A DNA stretch of 64,000 nt from Aselliscus stoliczkanus (GCA_033961575.1 CM066730.1:121795523-121859522), one strand, 5' to 3'. Positions 1 through 12,229 are shown, numbered from the stretch's first letter. Numbers and translations: made by a program. Notes: generated from the sequence alone by a model not told the origin.

Positions 1-187
1 GTAGGGGCTGCAGTTATGCCATCCTGGGGGAATCACAGCAGCCCAGCTCCAGGTGGAGCTGTTGTTCACCATCTTAGCTGTAGAGGGCAGTGTCACTGGT
101 TCTCATATGTGGGATCCGAACTGGGCCCTGCTGCTCAGAGCCAGCATCCCAAGCCAGCTCTAAACCAATGCGATACTCGGTCGGCCC
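1..187 (-). mobile_element. Long composite SINE (family C), cut by window edge
   Basis: The reverse complement begins with the tRNA-like head shared by all A and C SINEs here, followed by the GTGACACTGCCCTC segment, then the C-specific extension with ACAGCTCCACCTGGAGCTGGG. The element runs off the left edge of the window, so its 3' tail is not seen. The head carries a roughly 18 bp insertion (around 129-147) relative to other copies and several substitutions, suggesting an older copy. Same family as 48266-48703, 62468-62933 and 63864-64000. Confidence 0.85.
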
Positions 188-1125
188 CACATTTGCATTT
201 TTATAACTAACGAAAAAAATACTGGTAGGAGAAAAGGACTCTTCTTGTTCACAGGGAAGCTAGGACTCATTTGTTCTCATACAGTCTCAATTATTCCTGT
301 GAACAAAAGAGGTAAATTCATGCATAATTCAAAAGCATGAACAATAACAAATTGTATTTTGTTTAGTTTTGTGCTACATAATTTGAGGGGCAGAGACTTT
401 ACCTTCTTGATATGTAAGATGCAGCTGGAATGGTGAGTAGGGCTAGGGCCAGTTAAAGTGGTGATGCCTGGTACAACCTGGAAATGAAGTCGTTTAATAA
501 CTTGGGCATAAAGTAAAATAACAAAGCTTTCTGTTATGTTGATTGTTAAATAAAATACATTTCACTCCCGCTTCCATGAAAGATTAGAATTATAGGCTAG
601 CTGACTTTCTGTAGGGATATAAATGACCCTGAATTAAGATTCAGAAAATTTCAATTTTGGCCCTGGCTCTCTCATTACTCATAGGCTTTATATTCTCGTG
701 CAACTAGTATTAGCTTCCTAAACCTGCAGTATTTCATGTGTAAAATGTTGGAATCACATTAAGACATCTCTAGGGTGCTTTCCAGATTTTAGAATCAGTA
801 TATTTGTAATTACTTCTAACACTGAAGCTAACTCTCTCTGGGAAAGCAAATGGGCCAGAGCATTAGTTCTTAAACTCATTTCTACTAGACACAATTGTAC
901 AATGAGATGCTTCTTTGGTGGTTGCCCCCCTGTCTTTCTCTTCTTCCATTCTTTCTTACACCTACTCCACTCCCACTAAATCTGCTTATGGACATCAATG
1001 AATTCCATGTTGACAACCCAGTGATCATTTCTTTGTTCTTATCTTAGTATACCTTTCAGCAACATTATACACGATGAAGTAACTATTTTTTTTTCTTAAA
1101 ATACTTTCTGCACCTTATTCTTAGA
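188..1125. other. AT-rich DNA with a weak MIR-like stretch
   Basis: No gene is seen. At about 620-800 on the plus strand the order of short motifs (a 'gccctggctctctcattact' segment, then 'cctgcagtatttcatgtgtaaaatg') resembles a decayed MIR SINE, but too diverged to be sure by eye. The rest is unassigned. Confidence 0.3.
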
Positions 1126-1129
1126 AAAT

Positions 1130-1620
1130 AAATCTGTCCTAAACATCTTCCTACCTCAATATACCACTCCTCATACATTTTTGCTTGATCCTCTTTTTCT
1201 CTATCTTTAATGATTGAAGTGCTTAAAGAATTCTCAGGTAGCATCACTTTATCTCTACTCACTGCCTAAGTGATCTTATCCAGTTCTATGTCTTTGCATA
1301 CATACATAGGAGCAACTGATAAAATAGTATTGCTAGTTAAGAACTATCCTTTGAACTACAATCTCAATTTCTAGCTGCCTACTCAATGTCTTTATTTGGA
1401 TATTGAATAACATTTCAGACTTCACCTATCCAAAATCAATATCTTGATTTCCACCATGTATCTGTTTCCATATTTTCTTTTCATCTGATTTTCCCAACTA
1501 AGTAAAGGAGCGATTCTTCCAGTGGCTCAAGTCAAAATTTTAAGACCATCCCTAATTCATCTCTCGAACAGAAGCTCTATTGTATAATTAGAAAATCTTA
1601 TTTCTTTAATATTATATTAT
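1130..1620 (+). mobile_element. Old L2-like LINE fragment
   Basis: Contains the pattern I associate with ancient L2-like LINE sequence: 'ctgcctactcaatgtcttta' followed by a stretch resembling 'caaaactgaactcttgatttcc', then a 'cttccagtggctcaagtcaaa' segment. The block at 3225-3610 fits the downstream part of the same consensus, so the intervening antisense L1 and AT repeat may have been inserted into it. Family assignment is from memory; edges are approximate. Confidence 0.4.
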
Positions 1621-1699
1621 CTGAGTACAGAATTTTATTAATCCTATTTATTGATTCATTACACACTCATTTGTCCACACATACTTCTTTTATTTATAT

Positions 1700-1889
1700 T
1701 TTATTTATTTGGGTTTTTTAATAATGTAAAAAGTACTCATGAACCTGTCATTCAATATAAAAACTTGTACCCAATGGATAATTTATATATGTGTTCCCCA
1801 TCCTCCACTCCATTTCCCTCCTATTTCTAACTCGAAGTAACAACTGTCAAGGTCATTTGTTCATCATTTCCTTTCTATAGTTATGTGTG

Positions 1890-1920
<31 letters not shown>

Positions 1921-2110
1921 TTTAACTCACCTATATGTATCCCTATATGTTAATTATTTATTGACTTCATTAAGAGGTTTTCATATGGTAGGCAAACTAA
2001 TTTTTTCTTAATATTACATCGCAGAGATTCATCCAGATTGTTGTATATGACTAAGATCAATTCATTCTGACTGCTACAAAATATTCCAAAGATTACTTCT
2101 AGGTTTGGCC
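1700..2110 (-). mobile_element. Old antisense LINE-1 fragment
   Basis: The plus strand reads like the complement of an L1 3' region: 'attcatccagattgttgtat', an 'attcattctgactgctacaaaatattcc' type segment, and 'ggccactatgaacagtgc' are diverged versions of the usual antisense L1 phrases. A TG microsatellite lies inside it (1883-1921). Confidence 0.45.
1883..1921. repeat. (TG)n microsatellite
   Basis: About 19 TG units with one TGCG interruption, inside the antisense L1 fragment. Confidence 0.95.
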
Positions 2111-2534
2111 ACTATGAACAGTGCATCTGTCAACAATCTTGTTCATGTGGAAATTTTCTCTCAAGTTGTAGAGAATGCTGTTAATGTCTTACCTAGATTC
2201 TCCGGGATTCCTTTTATGGGCTGTTGCTGGTGCTGCTGCTAAAAGCGTAAATCGACAACCTTCACTGGAGGATTACTGTTGAGAAATAAATCTGAGTTGC
2301 CTGGATTGTGCTCCTTCCTCTCCACCATTCCCTTCTGTGGCAGCGGGGAGTCAATCAAAATGTTGCTGCCTTGTCACAAGGCAAGGGGGACTCTGCAGAG
2401 GTCTGCTGAATCACGTACTTGCTTAGCTTCCCTGCTTTTCCTAACCATCATAAAATAAATGTAACGCTTCTTCCACAGCTAGATATTTTTGTTCTGATAT
2501 TTTAAACTTTTTCCTAACTCAAGGTCTAAATTTT

Positions 2535-2735
2535 GTATATATATATATATGTATATATACAAAATTTATATATATATACAAAATTATATATATATATATT
2601 ATATATATATAATTATATATATAATATATATATAATATATATTATATATAAATTATATATATATTTATGTATATATATATACACAAAATTTATATATATA
2701 TATATACATACAAAAATATATATAATTATTATTCA
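2535..2735. repeat. Complex (TA)n / ATATAC AT-rich repeat
   Basis: About 200 bp made almost entirely of TA steps, with repeated short ACAAAATTTATATATA blocks on both strands. The blocks are self-complementary, so the tract could fold into hairpins. The open reading frame across it is low complexity (Tyr/Ile only) and not a gene. Confidence 0.95.
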
Positions 2736-2739
2736 ATTC

Positions 2740-3220
2740 TTGGTAGTTTTAAATTCCCATTAGGATTTCTCCTTTCATTATGACTTATCAATGTATGATA
2801 TTTAATTTCTAATTGTTCAGGAAATTTTCATATATCTATTGCTATTTTGTGATAAGGGAATATATTCTGTACATATCTCTTCCATACTTACCCTACCTCA
2901 AAATTTTTGAGTCTTGCTTTTTGGTTTTTCACATGATCAATACTTGTAAATGTTGCATGTAGGTCTCAGAAAATTTTTCTAGGTGTTGGATTCAGAACAT
3001 TTTTTATATTATCAGATAAATTTTGTTTCACTGATTTTTTGACTGCTTAAAAAAATATTTGTGTTTGAAATATTTGTGTTGAAATTTCCTATGATTATGG
3101 TAATTTTTCTCTTTGCAATTTTGTTTCATTTATCCTGAGGCCATTTTGTTAATTGCATATATGATTAGAATTTCTATATCTTCTCGGTGCATTGAACATT
3201 CTATTCTCATGTAGTGACCC
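2740..3220. other. Unassigned AT-rich DNA
   Basis: No gene or clear repeat recognised. Phrases such as 'ttgaaatttcctatgattatgg' hint at a decayed antisense L1 but are not sufficient for a call. Confidence 0.3.
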
Positions 3221-3224
3221 TCCC

Positions 3225-3610
3225 TGATGCCTATGATGCTCTCTATTCCTCATAATATCTCCTTCAATGCATTTATCATGTAACAGCCAGAGTGACCCTT
3301 TAAAACATAAGTCAGAGCATGTTACTCATCTGCTGAAAATTATAACGTTTGTCCTTTAATGCAAAATAAAATTTAAGACCTTACAATAGACCTTTCCAGC
3401 TTATTCTGACAACCTCTGCGCCATTTAGTTCATTTCTTACCACTCTCCCTTAGGCTGATTTCACTCCATTTACAGTAGCTTCTTTACTTTTTTCTGACCA
3501 GGCCAAAGACACACTTAGCTCAGGGCCTTTGGTTTCCTATTGCTTATGCGGGATGACTCCTCCCACACACAACTACATGGCTTACTGACTTTCTTCTCTC
3601 AAATATCCTT
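3225..3610 (+). mobile_element. Old L2-like LINE fragment (3' part)
   Basis: Shows the ordered motifs 'cagccagagtgaccctttaa', 'gtcagagcatgttactcatc', 'ctcagggcctttggtttcc' and 'catggcttactgactttctt', which are diverged forms of a common ancient LINE 3' end. Probably the continuation of 1130-1620. Confidence 0.45.
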
Positions 3611-3668
3611 ATTAAAAAAACATAAATAAAAATGTCTCTCCCCAACAGACACATCTCTCTCTCTGACA

Positions 3669-3672
<4 letters not shown>

Positions 3673-3702
<30 letters not shown>
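3673..3702. repeat. (TG)n microsatellite
   Basis: Uninterrupted GT units of about 28 bp. Confidence 0.95.
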
Positions 3703-4079
3703 TCAAAGAACTTTCATCATTATTTGTTTTTCTATCAGTTTCATAAAAGTAAGGCTTGTTATTTTCACCTCTGACCCCTTCTCCCCTTCTATCCCTTTTT
3801 TCTGCCGAGAGACCTCACTCTTTAACCACTTCTTACAATTGGCATATTCCGAGTCACAAAATTAAGAGTGTGTAATTGTTGAGCTTTCCCTCTGGGATAA
3901 AGGGAAAGGAATAGAAAGTATAACAGATTACATGCGTATATTTCAACACATCAGAGAATAAAATGGACATAAAGTCAGGAAATTCAAGGAATCGAGAACC
4001 CCATGTGAGTAATTAAATGTTTTAGAGAACATAAACTGGCAGTCAAGGGAGTGTGTCACTTATTCTCCAGGGAGAACCT

Positions 4080-4520
4080 GTGATAAGGAACATAGTCAGT
4101 GCACAGCGGCCACTTTCCACCCCTTAGGGATCTACCACAATGTTCATTCAGGATGAGGCACCTTCTTGCTGGGCTTCTCCATAAACTGACTGACCAGAGT
4201 AGGGGTACTGGAGCTGAATCACTCCACAGTACAGCTAAACTCTAATGAGAATTCATTGCAATGGGACTCCCAAACAGGCTACTCAAGATTTTCTTCAAGC
4301 TCATTGTACTTTTGGGCACCTTCTATCCTTTTAATTAATCTTTCTTTCTTCCCACCATCCTTCATAGATATCATACTCACATTACAGTCTGAAGGCTCTC
4401 TCTGCCTACTCCTATTTCATCTCCCTTATATCCTTTATAATCAACTCCCCAATATCTCTTTCACTTCTAATTCTGTTTTGGTTTCTGCTTCTTGGAGGAC
4501 CCAAACCAAAAACAATGATT
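4080..4520 (+). other. Possible old medium-reiterated repeat, family unknown
   Basis: The ending 'tttctgcttcttggaggacc' followed by 'caaacc' resembles the conserved 3' end of an ancient mammalian interspersed repeat. I cannot name the family. A 133-codon open frame (4256-4657) crosses it, but it has no recognisable domain and reads as chance. Confidence 0.25.
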
Positions 4521-5708
4521 CTTATTTGAGGCTTTTAAAATATAAAGCACCAGGACTTTTAATTAGGATCAGTTTGAAATCTGCTGAATATTCATTTATT
4601 CAACAAATATTTGAGAACCATTATGCACCCATATGGTTGTCTTCAGAACATCCATGATGTTATAATTTTAATATTTAATGAAAGCATTCTATTTTCTGTT
4701 CCTTGGAATTCAGAGAAAGCATCTCTTCCTGTTCTCCTTGTCTTGGCCATGATTGTGAATTATAGGAATTATATCTTATCTCTTGTGTAATGAAATGACT
4801 TTCATTTTATATTACTAGGCTTCACTGACTAGTCAGGTTTGTCAGATAATAACAGGCCATAAAAAAAATAAAGAGAACCAAGTACCTAATGACCCAATTA
4901 AAGAGCAAAACAGTAACAATGCCAAAGCAGAAGATTCTATTTCTGGAATGCTTAGATTCTTCAAGTAATTGAAATCTGAATAAAAACACAAATCACATAA
5001 CAAACTATTATCATGGGTTTGGAATAGATTCATTAATAAAATAAAGTCTCCCTTCCATTTATGCAACCAATGTGTCTTGGAAAGTTTTACACAAATTGAA
5101 TTTATCTAATCAAATCATGTCCTAATACTTTTTTATTAAGGAAAATTATGAATCTCTTACCAAAGAATCGTCTAGAGTTTTATACTGGCTTTGCTAAAAT
5201 CAAGGTGAATTCTCAAGATAGCATATTTCAATATACTAAACATGACAAATAATTGGAGAGGAAATATCTAATAATTAAATTTAAAAGCTATATCTTGGAG
5301 ACTGGGTTCTTATAAATTGAAAAGGGAGAAGTGTCTAGTTCAAGTCGATTTCAGTAAATTTGTAAAATAATCAGTTCTATTAAAGCAGCACTTCACTTTT
5401 ATGATACCTTGGTCCCTTTTCAAGTTACTTTTCCTTTCAAATACTTAGGAAACCAAATAAGTACACATTTTTCCCCTATAATATATATTAATGGTCTCCT
5501 CTTTCTAAAGATTATTTTTATTGCAAATATGCAATATGTCCAAAAATGAAGATACTCTGTTAACTTGGGTACTATTAATATAATATTTTAACTTACAAAA
5601 ATCTTAAATTAGAATTTATCTAAAAGAGATCCCTACAAGAGTAAAAAATGGTGATGGGATGATAACGAAGTTAGCTAGTTGCTGTGAAAGAAATATGATC
5701 TACTAAAT
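4521..5708. other. Unassigned AT-rich DNA
   Basis: Nothing recognised. A/T homopolymer runs only; no ORF with protein-like composition. Confidence 0.5.
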
Positions 5709-5724
5709 AATAGCTACCACTTCT

Positions 5725-5898
5725 TTATTGTTTCTTTTTTTCTTTTTTTTTTTTTTTTTTTTTAGCTGAACCATCCTGCTGCCTGTTGGCAACTCAGCAG
5801 CAGCTCAGCTCGGACTGGGCATCGAACTGCTGTTGCTCAGAGCTCAGCCAGCACTCTTGAGCAAGCTCTTAACCAACTGAGCCACTCGGCTGGCCCCC
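5725..5898 (-). mobile_element. tRNA-derived SINE, family B
   Basis: In reverse complement it starts GGGGGCCAGCCGAGTGGCTC, a tRNA-like head, continues through a GC-rich body rich in GAGCTGAGC and CAACAG motifs, and ends in GGATGGTTCAGCTAAA plus a long A tail (poly-T on this strand). A likely TSD is 5709-5724 (AATAGCTACCACTTCT) against 5899-5917, where the second copy has a 3 bp extra CTA. Second family member at 20180-20333. Confidence 0.85.
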
Positions 5899-5919
5899 AA
5901 TAGCTACTACCACTTCTAA

Positions 5920-6069
5920 ATATCAAAATCTATTATTAGGTAAACCACCTCAGATGCTTTTATCACCACAAGAAATTAGTATGCCAAACTACCAATTCTG
6001 TCAATAACTTTTTTTTTCTATGGAATTCATTCTTATTTTCATAGCAGAAATTAAACATTTTCTTATGAC

Positions 6070-6120
<51 letters not shown>

Positions 6121-7050
6121 TCAATAAAAATATTGATATGCTGATTTCATGAAAAGTTTATATTTAGATGAAAATAAAGATGGAGAATTTTTCTTTTCCC
6201 TTTTCCCTGCTCAGAACTTAGGAACATTAAATAGCAGCCAACAATGTCCACATAGTAGTTTTTGAAATTTCAGTTTTACAGAGGGTTTCCCAAATGGCTC
6301 TTTTTGATTTTGCAAGCAGATTGCTTCAAAGGGACAGCTAGTTCTCCAGAGTTCACTTAAGTATCTATGAGCATGATCTTGATGGGTCATGTATTAGATA
6401 TCTACTGATTATTCACTAGTTAAGGGGTTATACTGGCTTTCCATTCAAAGGCAGAGCTAATGTAGCATGCAGAGCAGAACTGCTTTTGAATTTGCACTTT
6501 CTGTTATTTTTAGCATAAAATGTCATGTGCTGTGGACTTTGAAGATACAGTGGCTGAAGCTATGAGCTCTCGCTTTTTAAACAAAATGAAAATGTAGACT
6601 TGTACAATATCACATAGCTCTTACCTAGGGCTGAAGTGCAAAAGGCATTAAAAAGAAATAATAATTAACATGAACTACTTAACTAAACTCAGCAGTACTA
6701 CAGCTGCACAACAGTAATCTGATAGCAGAAACTGAGTTTAACTTCACATATATTCCAGAAGTTGTCCCTCATAATCCAATTGTAACTACTAAAATTATAT
6801 TAAGCATTGTTTCAATTCTCCACTGAATATTTAATGTCTCAAATTTATTTATTCTTTCACATTCTATTAGAGAAAACCATCATTCCCAGTCACCATTAAG
6901 AGTTTTAATAATAATATCATAGAGTAGTTGTCTAGTTCGTTTATCCACATGTTGACTGACAGAAGGACAATCCTTTATTGCTTCTTTTCAGGAAAGAATA
7001 TAGAAGTTGATTTTACCTTTAGTTCGTTAAACAATAGAATGAATTTTCCT
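5920..7050. other. Unassigned DNA with a (TA)n tract
   Basis: A (TA)n microsatellite lies at about 6071-6116. The remainder (6120-7050) is of mixed composition and matches no repeat that I recognise; it could be unique sequence. Confidence 0.5.
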
Positions 7051-7067
7051 TTAAAAGGTGGATGTTT

Positions 7068-7177
7068 GGGGCCGGCCGAGTGGCGCGGTGGTTAAGCACT
7101 GGCTTGGGAAGCCAGCGGCCCTGGTTCTGTCCCACATATGAGGGCCAGTGACACTGCCCTCAAAAAAAAGAAAAAAA
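7068..7177 (+). mobile_element. tRNA-derived SINE, family A
   Basis: Begins GGGGCCGGCCGAGTGGCGCG, carries an A-box-like TGGCGCGGTGG and a B-box-like GGTTCTGTCC, then the short tail CACATATGAGGGCCAGTGAC ... GCCCTC and an A-rich end. The 15 bp TSD AAAAGGTGGATGTTT is perfect at 7053-7067 and 7178-7192, so this is a clean retroposition. Confidence 0.95.
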
Positions 7178-7194
7178 AAAAGGTGGATGTTTGT

Positions 7195-7680
7195 AAATGT
7201 AGTGTTAAAACAGGCCAGTCTGCTTGAAAACAGCAATTCAGAAAAGATACCCTTAGTTACTCTAAAGTTGCCTGGCGAGTTAAGATAGAAAATGAATGCC
7301 TACAGGACTTATTTGCAAACAAAACTTATGATGATTCCTGAGAGCTCCCAGAAGTAGTCAACATCCAGTTCTATAGAGGAACTTAAAGGAGCTCCCTCTT
7401 GTCCCTTCCCTCCATATCAGGTAACTCAGGAAACTCAAAATTCATGGCTTATAATATTCCTCATCATTTTTCTCTCTTCCAGATGCCTGTTAAGTAATTC
7501 CTGCTTTCAGTTCATTTCCCTTGCTTTCTATGTGCCCAGGTCCCAGCATTCTAGGCTGTACAAAAATGAATGAGATGCTCTCCGAACTTTAAAGATTGCT
7601 CTTTGGTATTGGGAAAGGGAAAAGATGTTTGCAGGTTAGTTTATATAATGATCTCTCCTTTTGCTGCAAGCGTTATCGCA
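7195..7680. other. Unassigned DNA
   Basis: No gene or repeat recognised. Confidence 0.4.
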
Positions 7681-7682
7681 TC

Positions 7683-7734
7683 TGACACATATATATATAT
7701 TTTTATTTGCTTCTGACACATATATTTGCTTCTG

Positions 7735-7809
<75 letters not shown>

Positions 7810-7845
7810 CTTCTGACACATTATTTGCTTCTGACACATATATTT
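7683..7845. repeat. Interrupted minisatellite: TTGCTTCTGACACATATAT units around (TA)n
   Basis: The unit TTGCTTCTGACACA occurs at about 7708, 7727, 7807 and 7825, with a partial unit at 7681. A roughly 60 bp (TA)n block with a short (CA)n lead separates the two pairs. Open frames in three registers across it are low complexity. Confidence 0.9.
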
Positions 7846-7849
7846 TAGG

Positions 7850-8535
7850 AAGGGCACAGAAGACAAAAACAGTGGCATTGTGTAACAAGTGCTCTAATGG
7901 TAGAGATTTGAAATGTTCATGTCTCCAGGGGAGCACAGAGGAGGGAACAAGTAAATCGTTCTGGGGAAATTTATAAGTGATACCACCCTGAAAGCAGGTA
8001 GTATTCCTGTCTCTTTATCTGTGTGTGATTTTGTTTGTAACATACAGAAGTTAGAGGGTGAAGAGCCCAAAAACTTGAAAGTCATTTAAAATGTGATTTT
8101 AATTTCAGAGAGGTATGAACAGTTTAATTCTGAAGGACTTTGCATAGGGTATTTTTGCTCTTGGTTATATTGGACATAAAGATTTAATGTAATAGAATGC
8201 GAATTAGAGTTTGGAATGTGCTAATTTTATAATTCAGGGGTCCTGTGGAGAGCCTATGCTTAAGGAATTAAATTCAACTGATTTATGTTGAAGAAAACGT
8301 GTAGATTTGAGTGCTGCAGGCCAAAATGGCTGTGAAATATAATGCAATCTCCTTGTTCAAAATAGGAGAAACTTCACTGTCAAGATGGTGATTCTGTGTT
8401 CATTTTTTCCCCTATAACATAGAGATATCCACAAGGATCTGTTGAAGAATTTTATCATTTCTCTTGAGTTGGTTTCCTTTTCATATCATATTTAAACATA
8501 TATTCTGGTATAAGTTGACCCACTGTCATGTATAA
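7850..8535. other. Unassigned DNA
   Basis: No repeat or gene recognised in this moderately AT-rich segment. Confidence 0.45.
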
Positions 8536-8539
8536 TTTT

Positions 8540-9225
8540 CATTCTACACCAGCCACCTATTACTTACCTAAAAATCACTCTGACATTTAGAGACTTACAA
8601 AAATAACCAATTTGATTATATTTTGGATGGTTTGGCAATTTGGGCAAGGCTCAATTATGATTCTTCTCTTCCATGTAGTTCTGAATGAGGTTACTTGATC
8701 TTGTGCAGCTGTCAAAAGGGCTGATTTTAGGGGCCTGAGAGAACTTCATTCACATTTCTGAGCCCTTGCTGGTATGGCTGGAAGGCTGGGCTCCTCTGGG
8801 ACTGTCCACCATGTCCATATGGTGATTCATGGTGTCACATGCATGTTCTCAGGAGAGTCAAACTTCCTATATGGCACTGGACTCTCAAAGAAACTATTAC
8901 ATGGAAAGTGGGTGGAGACTGGGCAGGCCGAGTGGCGCGGTGGTTAAGCACTGGCTTGGGAAGCCAGTGGCCCTGGTTCAGTCCCACATGTGAGGGCCAG
9001 TGACACTGCCCTCAAAAAAAAAAAAAAAGTGGGTGGAGACTGCAGTCCTCTGATAACCTAGTATTGAAAATTGCAGATTGTCACTTCTGCCACATTCTAT
9101 TGGAGACTTACACTCCATCTGTTGGAGACTTACACTCCATCTGTCAACAGGGGGAGAAACAAAGAATTTGCAGGCATCTCTAGTCTACCATAGTCTGACA
9201 TCTGGTCAGCAATTATTTATGTTTC
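8540..9225 (+). mobile_element. Old medium-reiterated repeat, copy 1
   Basis: Shares an ordered motif set with 11275-11800 and 16615-17462: a start resembling 'ctattactgcaaaataaatc', a middle with 'gggctcctctgggactgtcc', then 'cttctgccacattctattgg' and 'agaatttgcaggcatctcta ... ctaccata'. I recall this as a widespread mammalian repeat found in antisense to MaLR-like LTRs, but I cannot name it. A family A SINE is inserted at 8921-9025. Confidence 0.5.
8921..9025 (+). mobile_element. tRNA-derived SINE, family A
   Basis: GGGCAGGCCGAGTGGCGCGG head, full short body and A tail. The TSD AAAGTGGGTGGAGACTG is perfect (8905-8921 and 9026-9042). It is inserted in an older repeat and so is younger than it. 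Confidence 0.95.
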
Positions 9226-9237
9226 TGCCATTTACAA

Positions 9238-10280
9238 AATACACTTAATGCCCTGTCAAAGCCCCCAAAGTGTCATCTCATTACAATATGGATCTCCAGT
9301 TCAAATTCCAGGATTTTGACATCTAAATCAGGTCCAGCTTAGACAATATACCTAAATTCTGTTCCAGCTATATATTTCTTCCAAAAAAAAAATCTATCCC
9401 AAAACAATATGATTTTAAAATATAGTTATTAATAGTTTTCATGATTCTGTGGATTTCTTGAGCTCAGTTGAATGTTCTCATTCAATATCACTGATCCTAT
9501 TATATTCAGGTGGGACCTGGGACTGGAATTACTGAAAGACTTCTTTCTTCACTATTCAGTGCCTCAGCTGGGAGGCTTTTAGAAACTGGGATATGGTCTC
9601 CCATGTTTCCTCATGTAGGTTCATCAAATGGCTTACTTGTGTTTCCTCATGGCAGGATAATTGGACTTTTTACATAATGGTTGACATCCCCCAGAATTAG
9701 TGTTCCAGGAGACAGGGAGTAGAAGATGTTAGTCCTTTAACTCCGAACTGAAAAAAGACTCAGTGCTACTTCCATCATAATTTATTGCTCAGAAAATGGC
9801 CAGATTCAACAGAAGGCATATACATCCCATATTCATGAAAGAAGTGCCAAATAATTTATAGTCGAGCAGTCCCAGGTCTGGTCACAAATTATTTACATTT
9901 CTCTGAAAATCAAAATATATCCATGCCCTTCAAAGCCTTCTTCATCTTATCCAGTTATAGTATCATGCTCAGGTTCAAGGTTTAGGATATTGTCACCTAA
10001 ATGAGCTTCAAGGGTGGTTGAGTCTTCCTAGTACATCCTCTAGTAGAGTTCAACTCAATCTGAAGCCTTGTGTACTAATTAGGCAAGTTATCTGACCCTC
10101 CCACACACACCTCCAACAAACACTGATGAGATAGGCATAGAATAACTACAATAGACACTCCCTTTCATGGGGATGCAAGGAGAACAGGAACCACATAGCA
10201 GTCAATATGGCCCATAGAAATTCTGGGATACAGCTGTGAACATGTTGACGATGCATCCATTAGGGACCTCCTCTAATCCT
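9238..10280. other. Old repeat-like DNA with two diverged related segments
   Basis: The blocks 9240-9345 and 9905-10060 share a motif order ('gccctgtcaaagcc' / 'gcccttcaaagcc', then 'ccagttcaaattccaggatt' / 'gctcaggttcaaggtttagg', then 'gacatctaaatcagg' / 'gtcacctaaatgagc'). This suggests two copies of one unnamed ancient repeat or an old local duplication. Confidence 0.35.
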
Positions 10281-10284
10281 TGGA

Positions 10285-11270
10285 AGCAATTCCTTTGCTC
10301 TGCTCTAAACATTTTTCTGTTATGCCCTTGAACCTTTTTCCATAAGAAATGGCCTGTATTTGGTACTATGTAGCCTTTTCATTGTTTCTTGTTTGTAGAA
10401 GTTTGGAGTCCTAAAGCAACTTTTCCTGTTTTATGTACTCACTCTATCTCTTTTAGGCTAAGTTGTGGTACATTTCTCTTAAAGACTTTGTGGGTTTCTA
10501 TAAACCTTATTGGAATTCATTCAAACAAACAAAAACACCCACAAATTGCTTTGAGACAAGCCCCTCTCCATCCTTGGCTACCTGGGATTCTGTTGTGAAA
10601 TAACATCTTTAAATTTATAAGAAACTCTTTGTCTAGAAAAGAGGGTCTGCAAGTTATGATAGCTTTAAATATTTTGAGGACTTCCAAAGAAGCTTTCAAC
10701 TCTACTCAGTTTCATATTTACCCAAAGTCCACATTTTACAGTCTTAAAGTGAAGTACAGTCTTAAAATACAGTCTTGAGACTATGTCTTACTTAGAGAAT
10801 ATTTTATTAGAAGACATAGATAATGAGTAACAGTTTTAATTTCAGCTCTAATCTGTCCTAGATCCTTTGTTTCCTTTAAATTCTGCTGGAAGACTAAAAC
10901 ATTTTATCTTTTGGTTACCTCTTTTTTCATATTTTATCTTAAGAAGTCAATTGACACTTTCTATATTCTGCCTAGATATCCCTTAAATGAAATTGATGAG
11001 TTCATTTGGTGATCTTTCTTTTCTCCACATTATTGTAGATAACAGAGTTGCTAAATTTTTGCCACTACGAAAAAAAGAGTGCTTTTTGCTCTAACTTCTA
11101 AATGTTTTATTCACAGTCTTCAAATCCCTCACTAATAGTCTTTTCATGACACTTCCAACTCTCAAAATATGTCCTCAATTTTTTTCCAGCATCACCCTGG
11201 CACTTGTACCCAAAGCCAGTGCCTTATGTTTTATTTTTGGATAAAGGCAGGTTCCCACTTTCTGCTGCCA
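10285..11270. other. Unassigned DNA
   Basis: No recognised repeat or gene; short open frames here lack protein-like features. Confidence 0.45.
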
Positions 11271-11274
11271 AATT

Positions 11275-11800
11275 TTGTTCTGGTTATCTATTACTGCAAA
11301 ATAAATCACTCCAAAATTAGCAAATCAAAAAGTTATTATTTTATCATATCTCATGACTTTGTGGGTCAGAAATTAGATCAGGACTCAGGCAATTATTCTT
11401 GACATTGCCTGAAGTGACTTGGTATCCAGCTGGCTGACGCTGGTACAGATGGTCAAAGAGGGCAACTTACATGTGCAGAGCCTTCACAGGGTTGTCAGGA
11501 AAGCTGGCCTCTTCTGGGACTGTCTATCCAGGTGCCTACAGTGGCTTATCTAGGAGTCTTAGGATAGAGGCACTATTTACATCGTGTCTTAGGACTCCTA
11601 AGAGAGTGTTATAGAAGATCTGGGTGGAAACTGAAAGCTTCTAATGACCTAACTTTAGAAATCCCAGTATGTCACTTTTACTTTATTCAATTGTTTCTAT
11701 AGGTCATTAAAACCAAGATTTAAGGAGAGGACAATTATACTCTACCTCTTAACAAGACAAGTAGCAAATCACACGCAGCCATTTTTAATGTACCCCACAT
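11275..11800 (+). mobile_element. Old medium-reiterated repeat, copy 2
   Basis: Begins 'ctggttatctattactgcaa', continues with a 'gactttgtgggtcagaaatt' segment, 'ggcctcttctgggactgtct', and 'ttaaggagaggacaattata ... ctacctctt'. Same family as 8540-9225 and 16615-17462. Confidence 0.55.
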
Positions 11801-12229
11801 TTCTACTATACAGGATCACTTTCACAAAAAGCATATTTTGATATGGGCTTTTGTGTATCTTCTATGTGAAGGATGTTTTGAAATTGGCATTTAATTCTCC
11901 AATAAATAATTCTGTTGTGTTTAAGATTCGTATCATTAGTTTTCATGAGGGAATTCTTTGAGTTGTAAAGTAACTAGTCTGCAAATGCATGTTTAAAATA
12001 ATAAATACCTAAATGTTCAAGTGAGTGCATTTACAATTCTGTTCTGAAGTACATATACTTCTTTGGGAAGATAAAATATTATGTAGGAGTTAAGTGTAAT
12101 GGTTTTATTTAAAATTAAATTTGGAAAAGTTTTACCCTTTACTAAAGTAGTTCACATAAACACGGTAATAGGCCCTGCAAAGGTAAACCTATAAATTCAT
12201 TTTGATGATAAGACTATGTTATCTGTAAT
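11801..12229. other. Unassigned AT-rich DNA
   Basis: No recognised element. Confidence 0.4.

Noticed and set aside
4256..4657. 133-codon open frame
   Set aside because: No domain, no homologue recognised, hydrophobic AT-type composition, and it crosses repeat-like DNA.
7683..7845. CRISPR-like spaced repeats
   Set aside because: Units are adjacent, AT-rich and tied to a (TA)n tract; there is no regular spacer structure and the genome is mammalian.
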